From NCBI GenBank assembly GCA_022775765.1, contig JALFKC010000077.1, positions 1 to 64,000 on the forward strand: a stretch of DNA of 64,000 nt. The letters run 5' to 3'. How positions within the stretch are numbered: the stretch's first letter is position 1; each line of letters starts with the position of its first letter. The position numbers and the translations under genes are program-made. Origin of the DNA: Campylobacter sp. (GTDB lineage: Bacteria > Campylobacterota > Campylobacteria > Campylobacterales > Campylobacteraceae). Under the pieces are notes generated by a model. That model saw only the letters and a program-made list of their open reading frames with translations. It was not told where the DNA came from and did no database searches. This document shows positions 18,503-28,067 of the stretch, one piece after another.

Positions 18503-19249
18503 TTGAAATTATTATCGTGGAATGTCAATGGAATAAGGGCGGTTTTAAACAAAAACAACCTTGAGTTTTTTAAAGATTTTGACTTTATAGGGCTTCAAGA
18601 GATCAAGGCAAAAGAGGAGCAAATTCCAGCTGAAATTTACTCGCTTGGTTTTAAAGAAATTAGTGTAAATTCAGCCCAAAAAGCTGGGTATTCAGGGGTT
18701 TTGAGCCTTAGTAAATTTGGCACAACTACAACCAAATCTATGTTTTTTGATGACGATGAAGGTAGGGTGTTAGAACACAGATTTAAAGACATAATCATCT
18801 TTAATATCTATTTTCCAAATGGGCAAAAAGATGATGAGCGTTTGGCTTACAAGATGAAATTTTACAAGGATTTTTTGGCTTATATCAATGAGCTTAAAAG
18901 GGATTTTCATATAATAATTTGTGGCGATGTCAATACCGCCCACCAAGAAATCGATCTTAAAAATCCCAAAACAAACTCTAAAACTAGCGGATTTTTGCCT
19001 ATTGAAAGGGCGTGGATAGATGAGCTTTTAGAGAGTGGATTTATCGATACTTTTAGGCTGATAAATGGTGATGAAGTGAAGTATTCGTGGTGGAGTTACC
19101 GCTTTAATGCAAGAGCGAAAAATGTAGGCTGGCGGATTGATTATTTTTTTGTTTCTCAAAGTCTAAAGGATAGATTAAAAGACGCATTTATAATGGATGA
19201 GATTTATGGAAGTGACCACTGCCCTGTGGGGATTGAGCTTGAAATTTAG
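18503..19249 (+). CDS. xth: Exodeoxyribonuclease III
   Basis: AP endonuclease and 3'-5' exonuclease of base-excision repair. 248 residues with WNVNGIRA, the metal ligand Glu in GLQEIKA, IYFPNG, GDVNTAH, WRIDYFF and the C-terminal SDHCPV catalytic Asp-His. Starts with TTG, supported by AAGGAG 5 bases upstream and by the family N-terminus MKLLSWNVNG. Confidence 0.96.
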   Translation: MKLLSWNVNGIRAVLNKNNLEFFKDFDFIGLQEIKAKEEQIPAEIYSLGFKEISVNSAQKAGYSGVLSLSKFGTTTTKSMFFDDDEGRVLEHRFKDIIIFNIYFPNGQKDDERLAYKMKFYKDFLAYINELKRDFHIIICGDVNTAHQEIDLKNPKTNSKTSGFLPIERAWIDELLESGFIDTFRLINGDEVKYSWWSYRFNARAKNVGWRIDYFFVSQSLKDRLKDAFIMDEIYGSDHCPVGIELEI

Positions 19250-19292
19250 CCGATTTTAAATCTTAAATTTTAGTAAATCTTAAAGGAAATCA

Positions 19293-19760
19293 ATGCAAAT
19301 TTTATCTATTTTGATGGCGTTGTTAGCTGGAATCGCTCTATCTTTGCAAGCAGCTATCAATTCAAACTTAGCTTCAACTCTGGGCTCAAAGCCGGTGTTA
19401 GCAGCGTGCGTGAGTTTTGGTGTGGGTTTTTTAACCCTTGCAATTTTTAGTAAATTCTTTGGCGAGCTTGATTTGGGTGCACTAAAAAATCTCAAATTAA
19501 ATGAGTGGTGGAAGCTTATGGGTGGAATGCTTGGGGCGTTTATGGTATTTTCATCGATATTTGTAGCCCCAAAACTGGGGCTTGTGTTGATGTTTTTGTT
19601 TGTGATATTTGGGCAAATTTCAGCTAGTTTGATTTTGGATTATATCGGTGCGTTTGGACTTGAGAGAAAAGAGATCTCGCTAAGTAAAATCATAGGACTT
19701 ATTTTTGTTGGGGTTGGAGTTTTGATCTATCTTAGCAAGGATTTAAGGCAAATTTTTTAA
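19293..19760 (+). CDS. DMT-type inner membrane protein, DUF606/YdcZ family
   Basis: 155 residues, five hydrophobic segments, beginning MQILSILMALLAGIALSLQA with the NSNLASTLGSKP motif typical of the YdcZ family, half-size relatives of drug/metabolite transporters. Substrate unknown. Follows xth by 43 bases and its end overlaps the convergent sulP gene by 4 bases. Confidence 0.82.
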   Translation: MQILSILMALLAGIALSLQAAINSNLASTLGSKPVLAACVSFGVGFLTLAIFSKFFGELDLGALKNLKLNEWWKLMGGMLGAFMVFSSIFVAPKLGLVLMFLFVIFGQISASLILDYIGAFGLERKEISLSKIIGLIFVGVGVLIYLSKDLRQIF

Positions 19761-21331
19761 TCTTTTTCTAGCTTTTTGATAAATTTTACTGCGTTTACAA
19801 TCGCTACTTTTCTATCATCATAGATGTTTTCATTACCGAGAATTTTGATAAGTTCGGCTAAAACACTACTATTTTGGTCGCTTTTTTTAAGGACCAAAAG
19901 CACTTTAACATCGTAGCTAAGTTGAGTATTTATCATATCTTCAAGTGCGTAGGCTCCAGAGAGATCTATAAAAGAGACATTGCTGCAATCAATTATCAAA
20001 ACCTTAGTCTCTATTAAATCGCTAGTTCTATCGATGATTTGAGAAGTAGATCCAAAGAAAAATGGTCCATTTATACTAAAAATTCTAATCCCATCTTTAA
20101 TGCGGTTTAGTTCGTTTTCATCACTTTGAATCTCTACATTTGTGCGAAGAGAGATTCTATACATCAAAAGTATGCAAGAAGCGATGACACCAACGCCAAC
20201 AGCGATGATGAGATCTACAAATACAGTTAGCAAAAATACAAGTGCTGCTACTATTAAGTCGTGAGCTGGAGCGTTTTTGAGCCCTTTTAAAAAGCGATAA
20301 TCAAGTATATCAATGCCAACTTTTATTAATATACCAGAAAGCACTGCTAATGGAATAAATGATACAAGTGGGGCGATGATAAGCAAAACAAGAAGCAAAA
20401 ATATTGAGCTTATTATCCCTGAGATGGGCGTTTTACCACCAGCTTTGATATTTACTAGTGTTCTCATTGTTGCACTCGCTCCAACTACCCCGCCAAAAAA
20501 TCCACAAAACATATTGTCAAGCCCTTGACCAATTAGCTCTTTGTTGGGATTTTGCCTAGTTTTGGTAAGAGAGTCGGTTACCACCAATGTAAGAAGTGAA
20601 TCGATTGAACCAAGCAAGGCAAGCATCGCTGCGTATAATACAACCATAGAGATCTTGTCAAAACTAATTTGTGGAATGTGAAAATTTGGTAGTCCTGTTG
20701 GAATTTCACCAATCGTTTTGATATCAATATCAAAAATATATACTATTAAAGATAGCACTACAAGAGCAATTAATGCGGGTGGAATAATTTTGGTATATTT
20801 TTTTGGTGTAAAAAATATCATCAAAAGAGTTGCTATGCCAACTGCAGTGCTTGCATAGTCAATATTTGCAAATGTCTCTTTAAATTTCATCAGTGAGCCG
20901 ATGACATTTCCAGCACCATCATTGCCAAAAAACACAGGAATTTGAAGTATGATGATAATGACTCCAATGCCATTCATAAAGCCTGAAATCACTGGATATG
21001 GGATAAATTTGACAAATTGACCAAATTTTAAAATTCCAAAACAAATTTGAAAAAATCCTGCCAAAACAAACACAGCTAAAATTAATGATAAATTCTCTAT
21101 ACCAAACGCTACTACAACACTTGAAATGATAACCGTCATCGGCCCGGTTGGGCCTGAGATTTGGGTTTTGGTCCCGCCTGCAATAGAGACAAAAAGTGTC
21201 AAAATAATCGCACAATATATCCCCGCACTCGCCCCAAGCCCGCTAGCAATCCCAAAAGCCAAAGATAGTGGAAGTGAAATAATTCCAGCTGTCAAACCAC
21301 CAACTAAGTCGCCTCTAAAATTTAAAAACAT
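19757..21331 (-). CDS. SulP-family anion transporter with STAS domain
   Basis: 524 residues: a transmembrane part (about 1-400) with GLTAGIISLPLSLAFGIASG and the TQISGPTGPM motif, then a cytoplasmic STAS domain (about 420-520) with VLIIDCSNVSFIDLSGAYAL. Family members carry sulphate, bicarbonate, dicarboxylates or other anions; the substrate cannot be read from sequence. Start ATG has AGAGGG upstream. Confidence 0.92.
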   Translation of the reverse strand: MFLNFRGDLVGGLTAGIISLPLSLAFGIASGLGASAGIYCAIILTLFVSIAGGTKTQISGPTGPMTVIISSVVVAFGIENLSLILAVFVLAGFFQICFGILKFGQFVKFIPYPVISGFMNGIGVIIIILQIPVFFGNDGAGNVIGSLMKFKETFANIDYASTAVGIATLLMIFFTPKKYTKIIPPALIALVVLSLIVYIFDIDIKTIGEIPTGLPNFHIPQISFDKISMVVLYAAMLALLGSIDSLLTLVVTDSLTKTRQNPNKELIGQGLDNMFCGFFGGVVGASATMRTLVNIKAGGKTPISGIISSIFLLLVLLIIAPLVSFIPLAVLSGILIKVGIDILDYRFLKGLKNAPAHDLIVAALVFLLTVFVDLIIAVGVGVIASCILLMYRISLRTNVEIQSDENELNRIKDGIRIFSINGPFFFGSTSQIIDRTSDLIETKVLIIDCSNVSFIDLSGAYALEDMINTQLSYDVKVLLVLKKSDQNSSVLAELIKILGNENIYDDRKVAIVNAVKFIKKLEKD

Positions 21332-21354
21332 TATCCCTCTTTTATTTAAAATAT

Positions 21355-21369
21355 ATTATATTATATTAT
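21355..21369. repeat. Short pentamer repeat in the sulP promoter
   Basis: Three tandem copies of ATTAT, which on the minus strand create overlapping TATAAT boxes 24-40 bases before the sulP start. Copy-number change would alter promoter spacing. Confidence 0.5.
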
Positions 21370-21444
21370 CATATAAATCATTAAAAGAAAGAATAGATTA
21401 AATTTGAGTTGTAAATTTTGTCAAAAAAGATTGAATAATTTAAA

Positions 21445-21464
21445 TTGGTGGCAAAAACCACCAA
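21445..21464 (-). terminator. Terminator of the second DUF4198 gene
   Basis: 7-bp GC-containing stem (21445-21451 with 21458-21464) five bases after the stop at 21469. On the minus strand it is followed by TTTAAATT. Confidence 0.6.
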
Positions 21465-21468
21465 ATAA

Positions 21469-22230
21469 CTAAAACACCTCAAAGCTCAAGCTTGCTTTGT
21501 TGTTTAATATCTCGCAGTCTTCATTGCCACTTTTTGTATTGACTGTGGTTTTTAGATACCAAAGCCCCCTTTTAAGCGGTCTAAATTCAAAATTGCCTTC
21601 TAAATCACTTTTGGCAAATCCAGCAAAAGCCATATCTGGATTTGAGGCGTAATCCCCATAACTTGCGTAAATAGTTGCATTTTTAACAGGACGCCCATTA
21701 AAAGTTAGTTTAAACTTTACAAGTTTGTCTTCTTTGATATCGCCTGCTTTGACAAGCGGAGTGATTTCAAGCCCATTAGTTACAGCTTTGCTTGCAAACT
21801 CGCCACTATCGCCATCAATTACTAGAATTTGCTTGCCTGACATTGTAGAAATTCCACAATATTTGACTTTTTCATTTGTATCTTTTCTGGTTTTATTCAT
21901 ATCCCATTTACCATCTTCTTTCTCTATCCAAGGCGTTGGTTTGTAATATGAATGAATGATATAAGTGCCTTTATTTAGTGGTTTGTCTGATTCATAGTGG
22001 TAGTTTTCACCACTTTGTTTCATCACTTCTACAGCACCATTTTGGCTATAAATTTTAACTGGTTCAAATAGCACGAGCCTATCTGTGGCTATTTTTTCTG
22101 GTGATGGAAAATTATGGCCGTATATCATATCAGCCTTAAATTTGCCATCTAAGTTCTGTCCTAAGACCCACAAATCGTGCCCAAAGACTGCACTCGCACT
22201 TAGCAAAATTGTAAATAATAGTTTTTTCAT
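21469..22230 (-). CDS. DUF4198 (COG5266) periplasmic protein, second copy
   Basis: 253 residues from the ATG at 22230, preferred over an upstream start because AAGGAT precedes it and it gives a proper signal peptide (MKKLLFTILLSASAVFG). Cleavage would leave His at the N-terminus (HDLWVLGQN). The C-terminal third has the family pattern FNGRPVKNATIYASYGDY and GNFEFRPLKRGLWYLKT. It diverges clearly from the copy next to feoB. Stands alone, so its metal and partner are unknown. Confidence 0.83.
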   Translation of the reverse strand: MKKLLFTILLSASAVFGHDLWVLGQNLDGKFKADMIYGHNFPSPEKIATDRLVLFEPVKIYSQNGAVEVMKQSGENYHYESDKPLNKGTYIIHSYYKPTPWIEKEDGKWDMNKTRKDTNEKVKYCGISTMSGKQILVIDGDSGEFASKAVTNGLEITPLVKAGDIKEDKLVKFKLTFNGRPVKNATIYASYGDYASNPDMAFAGFAKSDLEGNFEFRPLKRGLWYLKTTVNTKSGNEDCEILNNKASLSFEVF

Positions 22231-22276
22231 AATTATCCTTTTTTGTGAATTTTTATATTTTAACATATTGATAATT

Positions 22277-22312
22277 AAAACCATTTTAAATATTAATATC
22301 TAAAATGGTTTT
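22277..22312 (-). terminator. Hairpin between the AI-2E permease and DUF4198 genes
   Basis: Perfect 12-bp inverted repeat (22277-22288 with 22301-22312) with a 12-base AT-rich loop. It lies 53 bases beyond the permease stop and ends in GGTTTTAATT on the minus strand, so it probably terminates that gene. Confidence 0.5.
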
Positions 22313-22365
22313 TTCAGACAAATTGAAGTACTTTAGAATAAATTTACCAAATTCTATGAATTTAG

Positions 22366-23385
22366 CTATTTTAGGTTGAGTTTATTGCTAAGCATTAAGG
22401 CGATATCTTTGGTTTTAGGATTTGATGAGAGTGCAATTTGAATTGTCATTGTTAGTGGAATTGCCAAAAATAGCCCACCGATTCCAAATATAAACCCCCA
22501 AAGTAGCAAGCTTGCAAGCACAAGTATAGTTGAAATTCCAAGTCCTTCGCCCATAAATCTAGGCTCAATGATATTGCCTATCATTGTATTTACAAATAGA
22601 TAAATTCCAAGCGTCCAAGCACTCATACTCATATCGCCTAAACTTAGCGTTACAAATAGTGCTGGAATAGCAGCTACGATTGAGCCAATAGTTGGAATAT
22701 AGTTTAGGATATATGCAACTATCCCCCAAAGTGGGGCGTATGGCACACCTACTACGTAAAGTCCAATCCCAATAAAAAGCCCTGTAAAAGCCGAGGCGAT
22801 GGTTTTAATAAGAAGGTATTTTTTGAGATTATAGACAAATGTATCGACAAAATTTTTGGCATTTGGACTGTTTGTCTCAAGATATACCATTTTGTGTTTT
22901 AGAGAAGTTGTCTCAAAAAGCATAAAAGCAACTAACAAAAATATAAAAAACATCATTGACAAAAATGAGCTTGTCTCTTTTAGAAGTGACCTTAAATTTG
23001 CCACAATATCACTCATAGGATTAAAATCCAAAAGCTCTTTGTCGATATTGATAAAGTCAAATGAGTTTAGTTTATCAATCCACTGCACACTTAAATTTTG
23101 AAATTTATCGTGAAGTTCAGGAAGTTGAGTAGTAAAATCTGACAGTGTGTTAAAGACAATTTTGCCAAGTAGACTCATTAGCCAAAAAAATATCACCGAA
23201 GTTAGCACGAATGAGATGAGTCTAGGGATTTTGATTTTTTCACAAAACTCTAAAAGTGGTGAAACTATAATCGCTAAAAACATCGCTAACAAAAATGGCA
23301 CCACAATTCCAGCAGCAGCCTTAAGACCAGCTAAAATGATTACTATGCACGCAAAACTAATAAGAAATGACAAATTCTTCAACAC
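22366..23385 (-). CDS. AI-2E family transporter (TqsA/PerM-like permease)
   Basis: 339 residues with an N-terminal block of three helices, a periplasmic or cytoplasmic middle region (about 60-140) and a C-terminal block carrying the family pattern YILNYIPTIGSIVAAIPA and GNIIEPRFMGEGLGIS. GTG start with AAGGAT upstream. Some homologues export autoinducer-2, others are Na+/H+ antiporters; the substrate is unknown here. Confidence 0.88.
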   Translation of the reverse strand: MLKNLSFLISFACIVIILAGLKAAAGIVVPFLLAMFLAIIVSPLLEFCEKIKIPRLISFVLTSVIFFWLMSLLGKIVFNTLSDFTTQLPELHDKFQNLSVQWIDKLNSFDFINIDKELLDFNPMSDIVANLRSLLKETSSFLSMMFFIFLLVAFMLFETTSLKHKMVYLETNSPNAKNFVDTFVYNLKKYLLIKTIASAFTGLFIGIGLYVVGVPYAPLWGIVAYILNYIPTIGSIVAAIPALFVTLSLGDMSMSAWTLGIYLFVNTMIGNIIEPRFMGEGLGISTILVLASLLLWGFIFGIGGLFLAIPLTMTIQIALSSNPKTKDIALMLSNKLNLK

Positions 23386-23467
23386 TATCCTTTAAAAATG
23401 ATTGCGTATTATAGCAATTTAATGGTGAATTTAATGAAAAATTTAAGAAATTTAGTATTTTAGAAAA

Positions 23468-23485
23468 CCCCTGCAAGAGCAGGGG
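23468..23485 (-). terminator. Terminator of aspA
   Basis: 7-bp GC-rich stem (23468-23474 with 23479-23485, loop of 4) followed on the minus strand by TTTTC, ten bases beyond the aspA stop. Confidence 0.85.
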
Positions 23486-23494
23486 GAAGATAAA

Positions 23495-24910
23495 TTATTT
23501 TTTACCTTTTGCTTCGTCCATATGTGGGTTAAGCATATGAGCAGGTTGTAAGATTTTATCAACCTCTTCTTTTGTTAGATAGCCTTTTTGAATTGCGATT
23601 TCGCCAACGCTACCGCCAGTATTTAGAGCTTCTTTTGCGATTGAAGCTGATTTTTCATAGCCGATATATGGGTTGAATGCAGTTACAATTCCAACCGAGT
23701 TTTGAACTAGTTTTAGGCATACATCAGGGTTCGCTGTGATTCCATCAACACATTTTTCAGCCATTGTCACAAGAGCATTTTCTAGTAAATTTAGTGAGTT
23801 AAATATTGCAAATGCAATGCCTGGTTCAAACGCGTTTAGTTCAAATTCACCCCTTTCAGAACATAGCATAGCAGCGGTATCATTTGCTATAACTTGATAG
23901 CAAGCAATTCCTACAACTTCAGGGATTACAGGATTTACTTTACCTGGCATAATTGAGCTTCCTGGTTGCATTTTTGGAAGGTTAATCTCATTTAGACCAC
24001 ATCTTGGACCTGAACCCATCAATCTTAAATCACTTGAAAGTTTAGCGAGTCTTGTAGCGATAACTTTTAGCACACTTGTTACAAACACAAAATCACCAGT
24101 ATCTTGAGTAGCAGCGATTAGGTCATCAGCTATTTTAAAATCGCTTCCTGTGATAGCTGAGATATGTTTTGCGTATGCAGCTGAATATTTAGGGTGGCAG
24201 TTAATTCCAGTTCCGATTGCAGTTGCTCCCATATTGATAGTTTCCATCGCTTTGATTGCAGCTTCAACTTTTGGTTTGTCTGTTTTTAGGTAAGTTGCAA
24301 AAGCGTTAAATGTATATCCTAGAGTTGTAGGCACAGCATCTTGAAGTTCAGTTCTACCCATTTTAATATAATCTTTGAACTCATCAGCTTTTTTAGCAAG
24401 GGATTTTTCTAATTTATCCATAGCTTTTTGTAGATCTTTTAGTTTTGCAACGGTTGCAACATGGATTGATGATGGGTAAGCGTCGTTTGTTGATTGACCT
24501 AAATTTACATGATCATTTGGGTGGCAGAATTTATATTCACCTTTTTTGTGACCAAGCTCTTCAAGAGCGATATTTGCGATAACTTCATTTGCATTCATAT
24601 TGCTTGAAGTTCCAGCTCCACCTTGAACCATATCTACTACGAATTGATCCACAAACTCACCAGCTATGATTCTATCGCAAGCTTTTACGATTGCGTCAGC
24701 TATTTTAGGGTCTAAAACGCCAACTTCTTTGTTTGATAATGCAGCAGCTTTTTTAATTTGAGCTAAAGCTTTAACAAAGTAAGGATAATCCTTAAGCCTA
24801 AGTCCGCTCATCTTAAAGTTTTCTACAGCTCTAAATGTTTGAACTCCATAATAAACATCATCGCTTATCTCCAATTCACCGATAAAATCGTGTTCTTTTC
24901 TTGTAGCCAT
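23495..24910 (-). CDS. aspA: Aspartate ammonia-lyase
   Basis: Converts aspartate to fumarate and ammonia, a main entry of amino-acid carbon in Campylobacter, which does not rely on sugars. 471 residues with the superfamily signature GSSIMPGKVNPVIPE, the flexible catalytic SS loop, and GRTELQDAVP and GQSTNDAYPSS motifs. Could be confused with FumC, but the AspA-like length, the N-terminus (RKEHDFIGELEISDDVYYGVQT) and the separate class I fumarase at 61153-62560 favour aspartase. Confidence 0.94.
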   Translation of the reverse strand: MATRKEHDFIGELEISDDVYYGVQTFRAVENFKMSGLRLKDYPYFVKALAQIKKAAALSNKEVGVLDPKIADAIVKACDRIIAGEFVDQFVVDMVQGGAGTSSNMNANEVIANIALEELGHKKGEYKFCHPNDHVNLGQSTNDAYPSSIHVATVAKLKDLQKAMDKLEKSLAKKADEFKDYIKMGRTELQDAVPTTLGYTFNAFATYLKTDKPKVEAAIKAMETINMGATAIGTGINCHPKYSAAYAKHISAITGSDFKIADDLIAATQDTGDFVFVTSVLKVIATRLAKLSSDLRLMGSGPRCGLNEINLPKMQPGSSIMPGKVNPVIPEVVGIACYQVIANDTAAMLCSERGEFELNAFEPGIAFAIFNSLNLLENALVTMAEKCVDGITANPDVCLKLVQNSVGIVTAFNPYIGYEKSASIAKEALNTGGSVGEIAIQKGYLTKEEVDKILQPAHMLNPHMDEAKGKK

Positions 24911-24954
24911 CTTAATTCTCCTTTGTAGATTAATTTTTTAAGTTTTGTGAGTGT

Positions 24955-24960
24955 ATTATA
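24955..24960 (-). promoter_or_regulatory. -10 box of aspA
   Basis: TATAAT on the minus strand 45 bases upstream of the aspA start, in a 265-base region shared with the divergent nuo operon. Confidence 0.6.
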
Positions 24961-25133
24961 GCCAAAATATTTCAATAGTTAATAAAGCGGTTGTTTAAGG
25001 CTATATCGCAATTTATATGCAAAAATATTTTACTTTCTTAAATTATAACAATTAAATTGTGTAAATTTGGTAAATAAAATTACATTTTTTTGAAAAAGCT
25101 TGTCAAAAAGCGTTACTTTAAAGAAATACAAAG

Positions 25134-25139
25134 TATAAT
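25134..25139 (+). promoter_or_regulatory. -10 box of the nuo operon
   Basis: TATAAT 37 bases before nuoA. ATAAGGA precedes the start codon by 6 bases. The rest of the interval back to aspA is AT-rich without a gene. Confidence 0.6.
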
Positions 25140-25175
25140 AAAGTAAAATTTATACAAAATTCTATAAGGAACAAA

Positions 25176-25565
25176 ATGTCGCATATTATTACTCAGCACC
25201 CATATTTTGGTGTGTTTGTTATGCTGATAGCCTCAGTTTTGATTTTTGGTGGTATTTTAAAACTCTCGTCTATAATCGGTGCAAAATTTGCCGATAGAAA
25301 AGATGAAAAGCTCAAAAATGCTATTTATGAAAGTGGTCCTGAGAGCGTTAAACAGCCACTAAGGATAAATTCACACTTTTTTTTGGTAGCAGTTTTGTTT
25401 ATACTCTTTGATGTTGAGATAATCTTTATGTTTCCGTGGGCGGTAAATTTCAAACTACTTGGAATTTTAGGGCTTGTTGAGATGGTGCTTTTTATAGCGA
25501 TTTTGGCACTTGGTTTTGTTTATGCGTGGAGTAAAGGAGCTTTGGATTGGCAAGGCATAAGGTAG
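25176..25565 (+). CDS. nuoA: Complex I subunit NuoA
   Basis: Membrane subunit at the junction with the peripheral arm. 129 residues, three membrane helices, with the conserved YESGPES and LFILFDVEIIFMFPWA (acidic residues in helix 2). First of fourteen co-directional nuo genes. Confidence 0.95.
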   Translation: MSHIITQHPYFGVFVMLIASVLIFGGILKLSSIIGAKFADRKDEKLKNAIYESGPESVKQPLRINSHFFLVAVLFILFDVEIIFMFPWAVNFKLLGILGLVEMVLFIAILALGFVYAWSKGALDWQGIR

Positions 25566-26056
25566 ATTATAGAAAAGAAAATGGCCTTCCTGTAGTGCTT
25601 ACAACCGTTGATAAGCTCGTGCAGTGGGGTAGGAGTAACTCACTTTGGGCGATGAATTATGGGCTAGCTTGTTGTGCGATTGAGATGATGGCGGTTGGAG
25701 CAGGACGGTATGATTTTGATAGGTTTGGAACGATATTTAGGGGAAGTGCGAAGCACTCAGAGGTTATGGTGATAGCTGGAACTCTTACCAAAAAGCACGC
25801 CGAACTTACTAAAAGACTTTATGATAGTATGCCTGAGCCAAAATGGGTGATAAGTATGGGAAGTTGTGCGAACACGGGCGGTATGTTTAACACATATGCC
25901 ACGGTGCAGGGTGTGGATAGAATAATTCCTGTGGATGTCTATTTGCCAGGCTGCGCACCTCGCCCTGAGACGCTTCAATTTGCACTAATGATACTTCAAA
26001 AAAAGATCCGCAAAGAAAAAGCAAACCGCTCTCAAAAACCAAAAAGGCTTGTATAA
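25547..26056 (+). CDS. nuoB: Complex I subunit NuoB (cluster N2)
   Basis: Carries the terminal [4Fe-4S] cluster N2 next to the quinone site. 169 residues with the vicinal cysteines in GLACCAIEMM, then MGSCANTGG and PGCAPRPE. TTG start overlapping nuoA by 19 bases, with AAAGGAG 7 bases upstream. Translational coupling is likely. Confidence 0.96.
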   Translation: MARHKVDYRKENGLPVVLTTVDKLVQWGRSNSLWAMNYGLACCAIEMMAVGAGRYDFDRFGTIFRGSAKHSEVMVIAGTLTKKHAELTKRLYDSMPEPKWVISMGSCANTGGMFNTYATVQGVDRIIPVDVYLPGCAPRPETLQFALMILQKKIRKEKANRSQKPKRLV

Positions 26057-26839
26057 ATGAGAAAATTTACCAATAAAATCGACGCGTCAAAAAAAGACTA
26101 CTACCAAGATAGATTTTTTATCCCTAAAAAAAGTGAGAAATTTGATCCATTAAAGACTAAATTTAAAGATGATATTGAAGCGATAAGCGGATTTGACAGT
26201 GCTTATGTAGAATATAACCAACTTGTTATCATAGCTCAAAAAGAAAAAAACTTAGAACTACTTTCAAAGTTAAAAAGCCTAGGCTACACGATACTTTGTG
26301 AGATTAGTGGGGTTGATTTTATCTCTCAAAAAGGCGGAATTGAGGTATTTTATCAACTTTTAAATATCTCATCAGCAAAAAGAGCTAGGCTCAAGGTTTT
26401 TGTAAAAGATAAAGAATTTTTACAAAGTGCAACCCCGCTTTTCAAAAGTGCAAATTGGGCTGAGAGAGAACTATATGATATGATGGGGGTTTGGATCAAA
26501 GATCATCCAAATTTAAAAAGGATTTTGATGCCTGATGATTGGTATGGACATCCACTTTTAAAAAGCTATCCACTGCAAGGCGATGAGTTCGCACAGTGGT
26601 ATGAGATTGATAAAATCTTTGGCAAAGAGTATAGAAGCGAAGTTGGCCCTGAAAATAGAGATCCAGCTTTTGTGGATGATAAAGATACATTTAATTTTTC
26701 TAGAATTTACCACGAGAGTGAGTTTGGCGGTAAAATTCCAAGCTCACCATATACACAAGAATACCAAGAAAACTCAGGCGTTCCACTAGTCAAAAAGTTT
26801 AAACGCGATAAATTTAAGATTATAAAAAAGAGAAAATAG
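26057..26839 (+). CDS. nuoC: Complex I subunit NuoC
   Basis: Peripheral-arm subunit without cofactor. 260 residues with the 30-kDa signature region NWAERELYDMMGVWIKDHPN followed by RILMPDDWYGHPLLKSYPLQG. Starts immediately after the nuoB stop. Confidence 0.95.
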   Translation: MRKFTNKIDASKKDYYQDRFFIPKKSEKFDPLKTKFKDDIEAISGFDSAYVEYNQLVIIAQKEKNLELLSKLKSLGYTILCEISGVDFISQKGGIEVFYQLLNISSAKRARLKVFVKDKEFLQSATPLFKSANWAERELYDMMGVWIKDHPNLKRILMPDDWYGHPLLKSYPLQGDEFAQWYEIDKIFGKEYRSEVGPENRDPAFVDDKDTFNFSRIYHESEFGGKIPSSPYTQEYQENSGVPLVKKFKRDKFKIIKKRK

Positions 26840-26840
26840 T

Positions 26841-28067
26841 ATGCAAAATCCAAATAAATTACGACCATTTTTTGAAAATATAGAGTTTGAAAAGCAAAAC
26901 TCAAAAATGATACTAAATTTTGGTCCCCAACACCCATCAGCTCACGGACAATTAAGGCTAGTGCTTGAAGTGGATGGCGAAAAAATCACCAAAGCAAGCC
27001 CTGGGGTTGGCTATATGCATAGAGGCGTTGAAAAGATGGCTGAAAATATGCTATATAGTGAGTTTATGCCAGTAACTGATAGGGTGGATTATATAGCAGC
27101 AGGTTCAAACAATTATGGCCTTTGCGCCACGATAGAGAAGATGTGTGGTATCAAGGTCCCAAGAAGAGCACAAATCATTAGAACTATTATTTTAGAGCTT
27201 AATAGAATCTCATCTCACCTGCTTTTTTTGGCAACTCACGCCCTTGACATAGGGGCAATGACTGTGTTTTTGTATTGTTTTAGAGAAAGAGAGTATATCC
27301 TTGATATGATAGAAAAATACAGCGGTGCAAGGCTAACTCATCACAACTTTAAAATCGGTGGGATGTTTGTTGATTTTCCTAATGGTTGGCTTGATGAACT
27401 TGATGAACTCTGTAATAAAATCCTAAATGGCGTCAAAGATTATGAGGATTTGCTTGATACCAATAGAATCTGGCTACTTAGAACTCAAGGTGTTGGCGTG
27501 GTAACCAAAGAGATGGCACTTAGCTGGGGCTGTAGTGGCGTGATGCTAAGGGGTAGTGGATATCAGTGGGATATTAGAAAAAACGAGCCATATCTCATAT
27601 ATGATGAGCTTGATTTTGATGTGCCATATGCTACTAGTGGGGATTGTTATGCAAGATATAAGTGCTATATGGAAGAGATTAGGCAGAGTGTGAGAATCTT
27701 AGTCCAGTGCAAGAAGCTATATTTTGACTCAGCCCCACAAATTTTAGCCGATTGCCCTGAATATGTAAGTCCTTCAAAAGAACAGATTATGACCCAAAAC
27801 TACTCATTAATGCACCATTTTGTGCTTATAACTCAAGGGCTTAAACCACCAGTTGGTGAAATTTATCACGCTACTGAAACCCCAAAAGGCGAACTTGGAT
27901 ACTACATATACTCTACTGGTGAAAGTAGGCCCTATAGGCTTAAGATTAGAACACCTAGTTTTTGGCACTGTGCGATCTATGAAGAGATGATGGTTGGTGG
28001 ATATATCGCTGATGTGGCTGCGATAATAGGTAGCACAAATATAATTTTAGGCGAGGTTGATAGATGA
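26841..28067 (+). CDS. nuoD: Complex I subunit NuoD
   Basis: 49-kDa subunit forming the quinone-binding pocket with NuoB. 408 residues with NFGPQHPSAHGQLRLVLE and the C-terminal LGEVDR, where the final Asp-Arg is conserved. NuoC and NuoD are separate genes, unlike the E. coli fusion. Confidence 0.96.
   Translation: MQNPNKLRPFFENIEFEKQNSKMILNFGPQHPSAHGQLRLVLEVDGEKITKASPGVGYMHRGVEKMAENMLYSEFMPVTDRVDYIAAGSNNYGLCATIEKMCGIKVPRRAQIIRTIILELNRISSHLLFLATHALDIGAMTVFLYCFREREYILDMIEKYSGARLTHHNFKIGGMFVDFPNGWLDELDELCNKILNGVKDYEDLLDTNRIWLLRTQGVGVVTKEMALSWGCSGVMLRGSGYQWDIRKNEPYLIYDELDFDVPYATSGDCYARYKCYMEEIRQSVRILVQCKKLYFDSAPQILADCPEYVSPSKEQIMTQNYSLMHHFVLITQGLKPPVGEIYHATETPKGELGYYIYSTGESRPYRLKIRTPSFWHCAIYEEMMVGGYIADVAAIIGSTNIILGEVDR

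Noticed and set aside
23495-24910. Class II fumarase instead of aspartase
   Set aside because: The shared GSSIMPGKVNP signature does not discriminate, but the N-terminal region and length fit AspA and a class I fumarase is encoded at 61153-62560.
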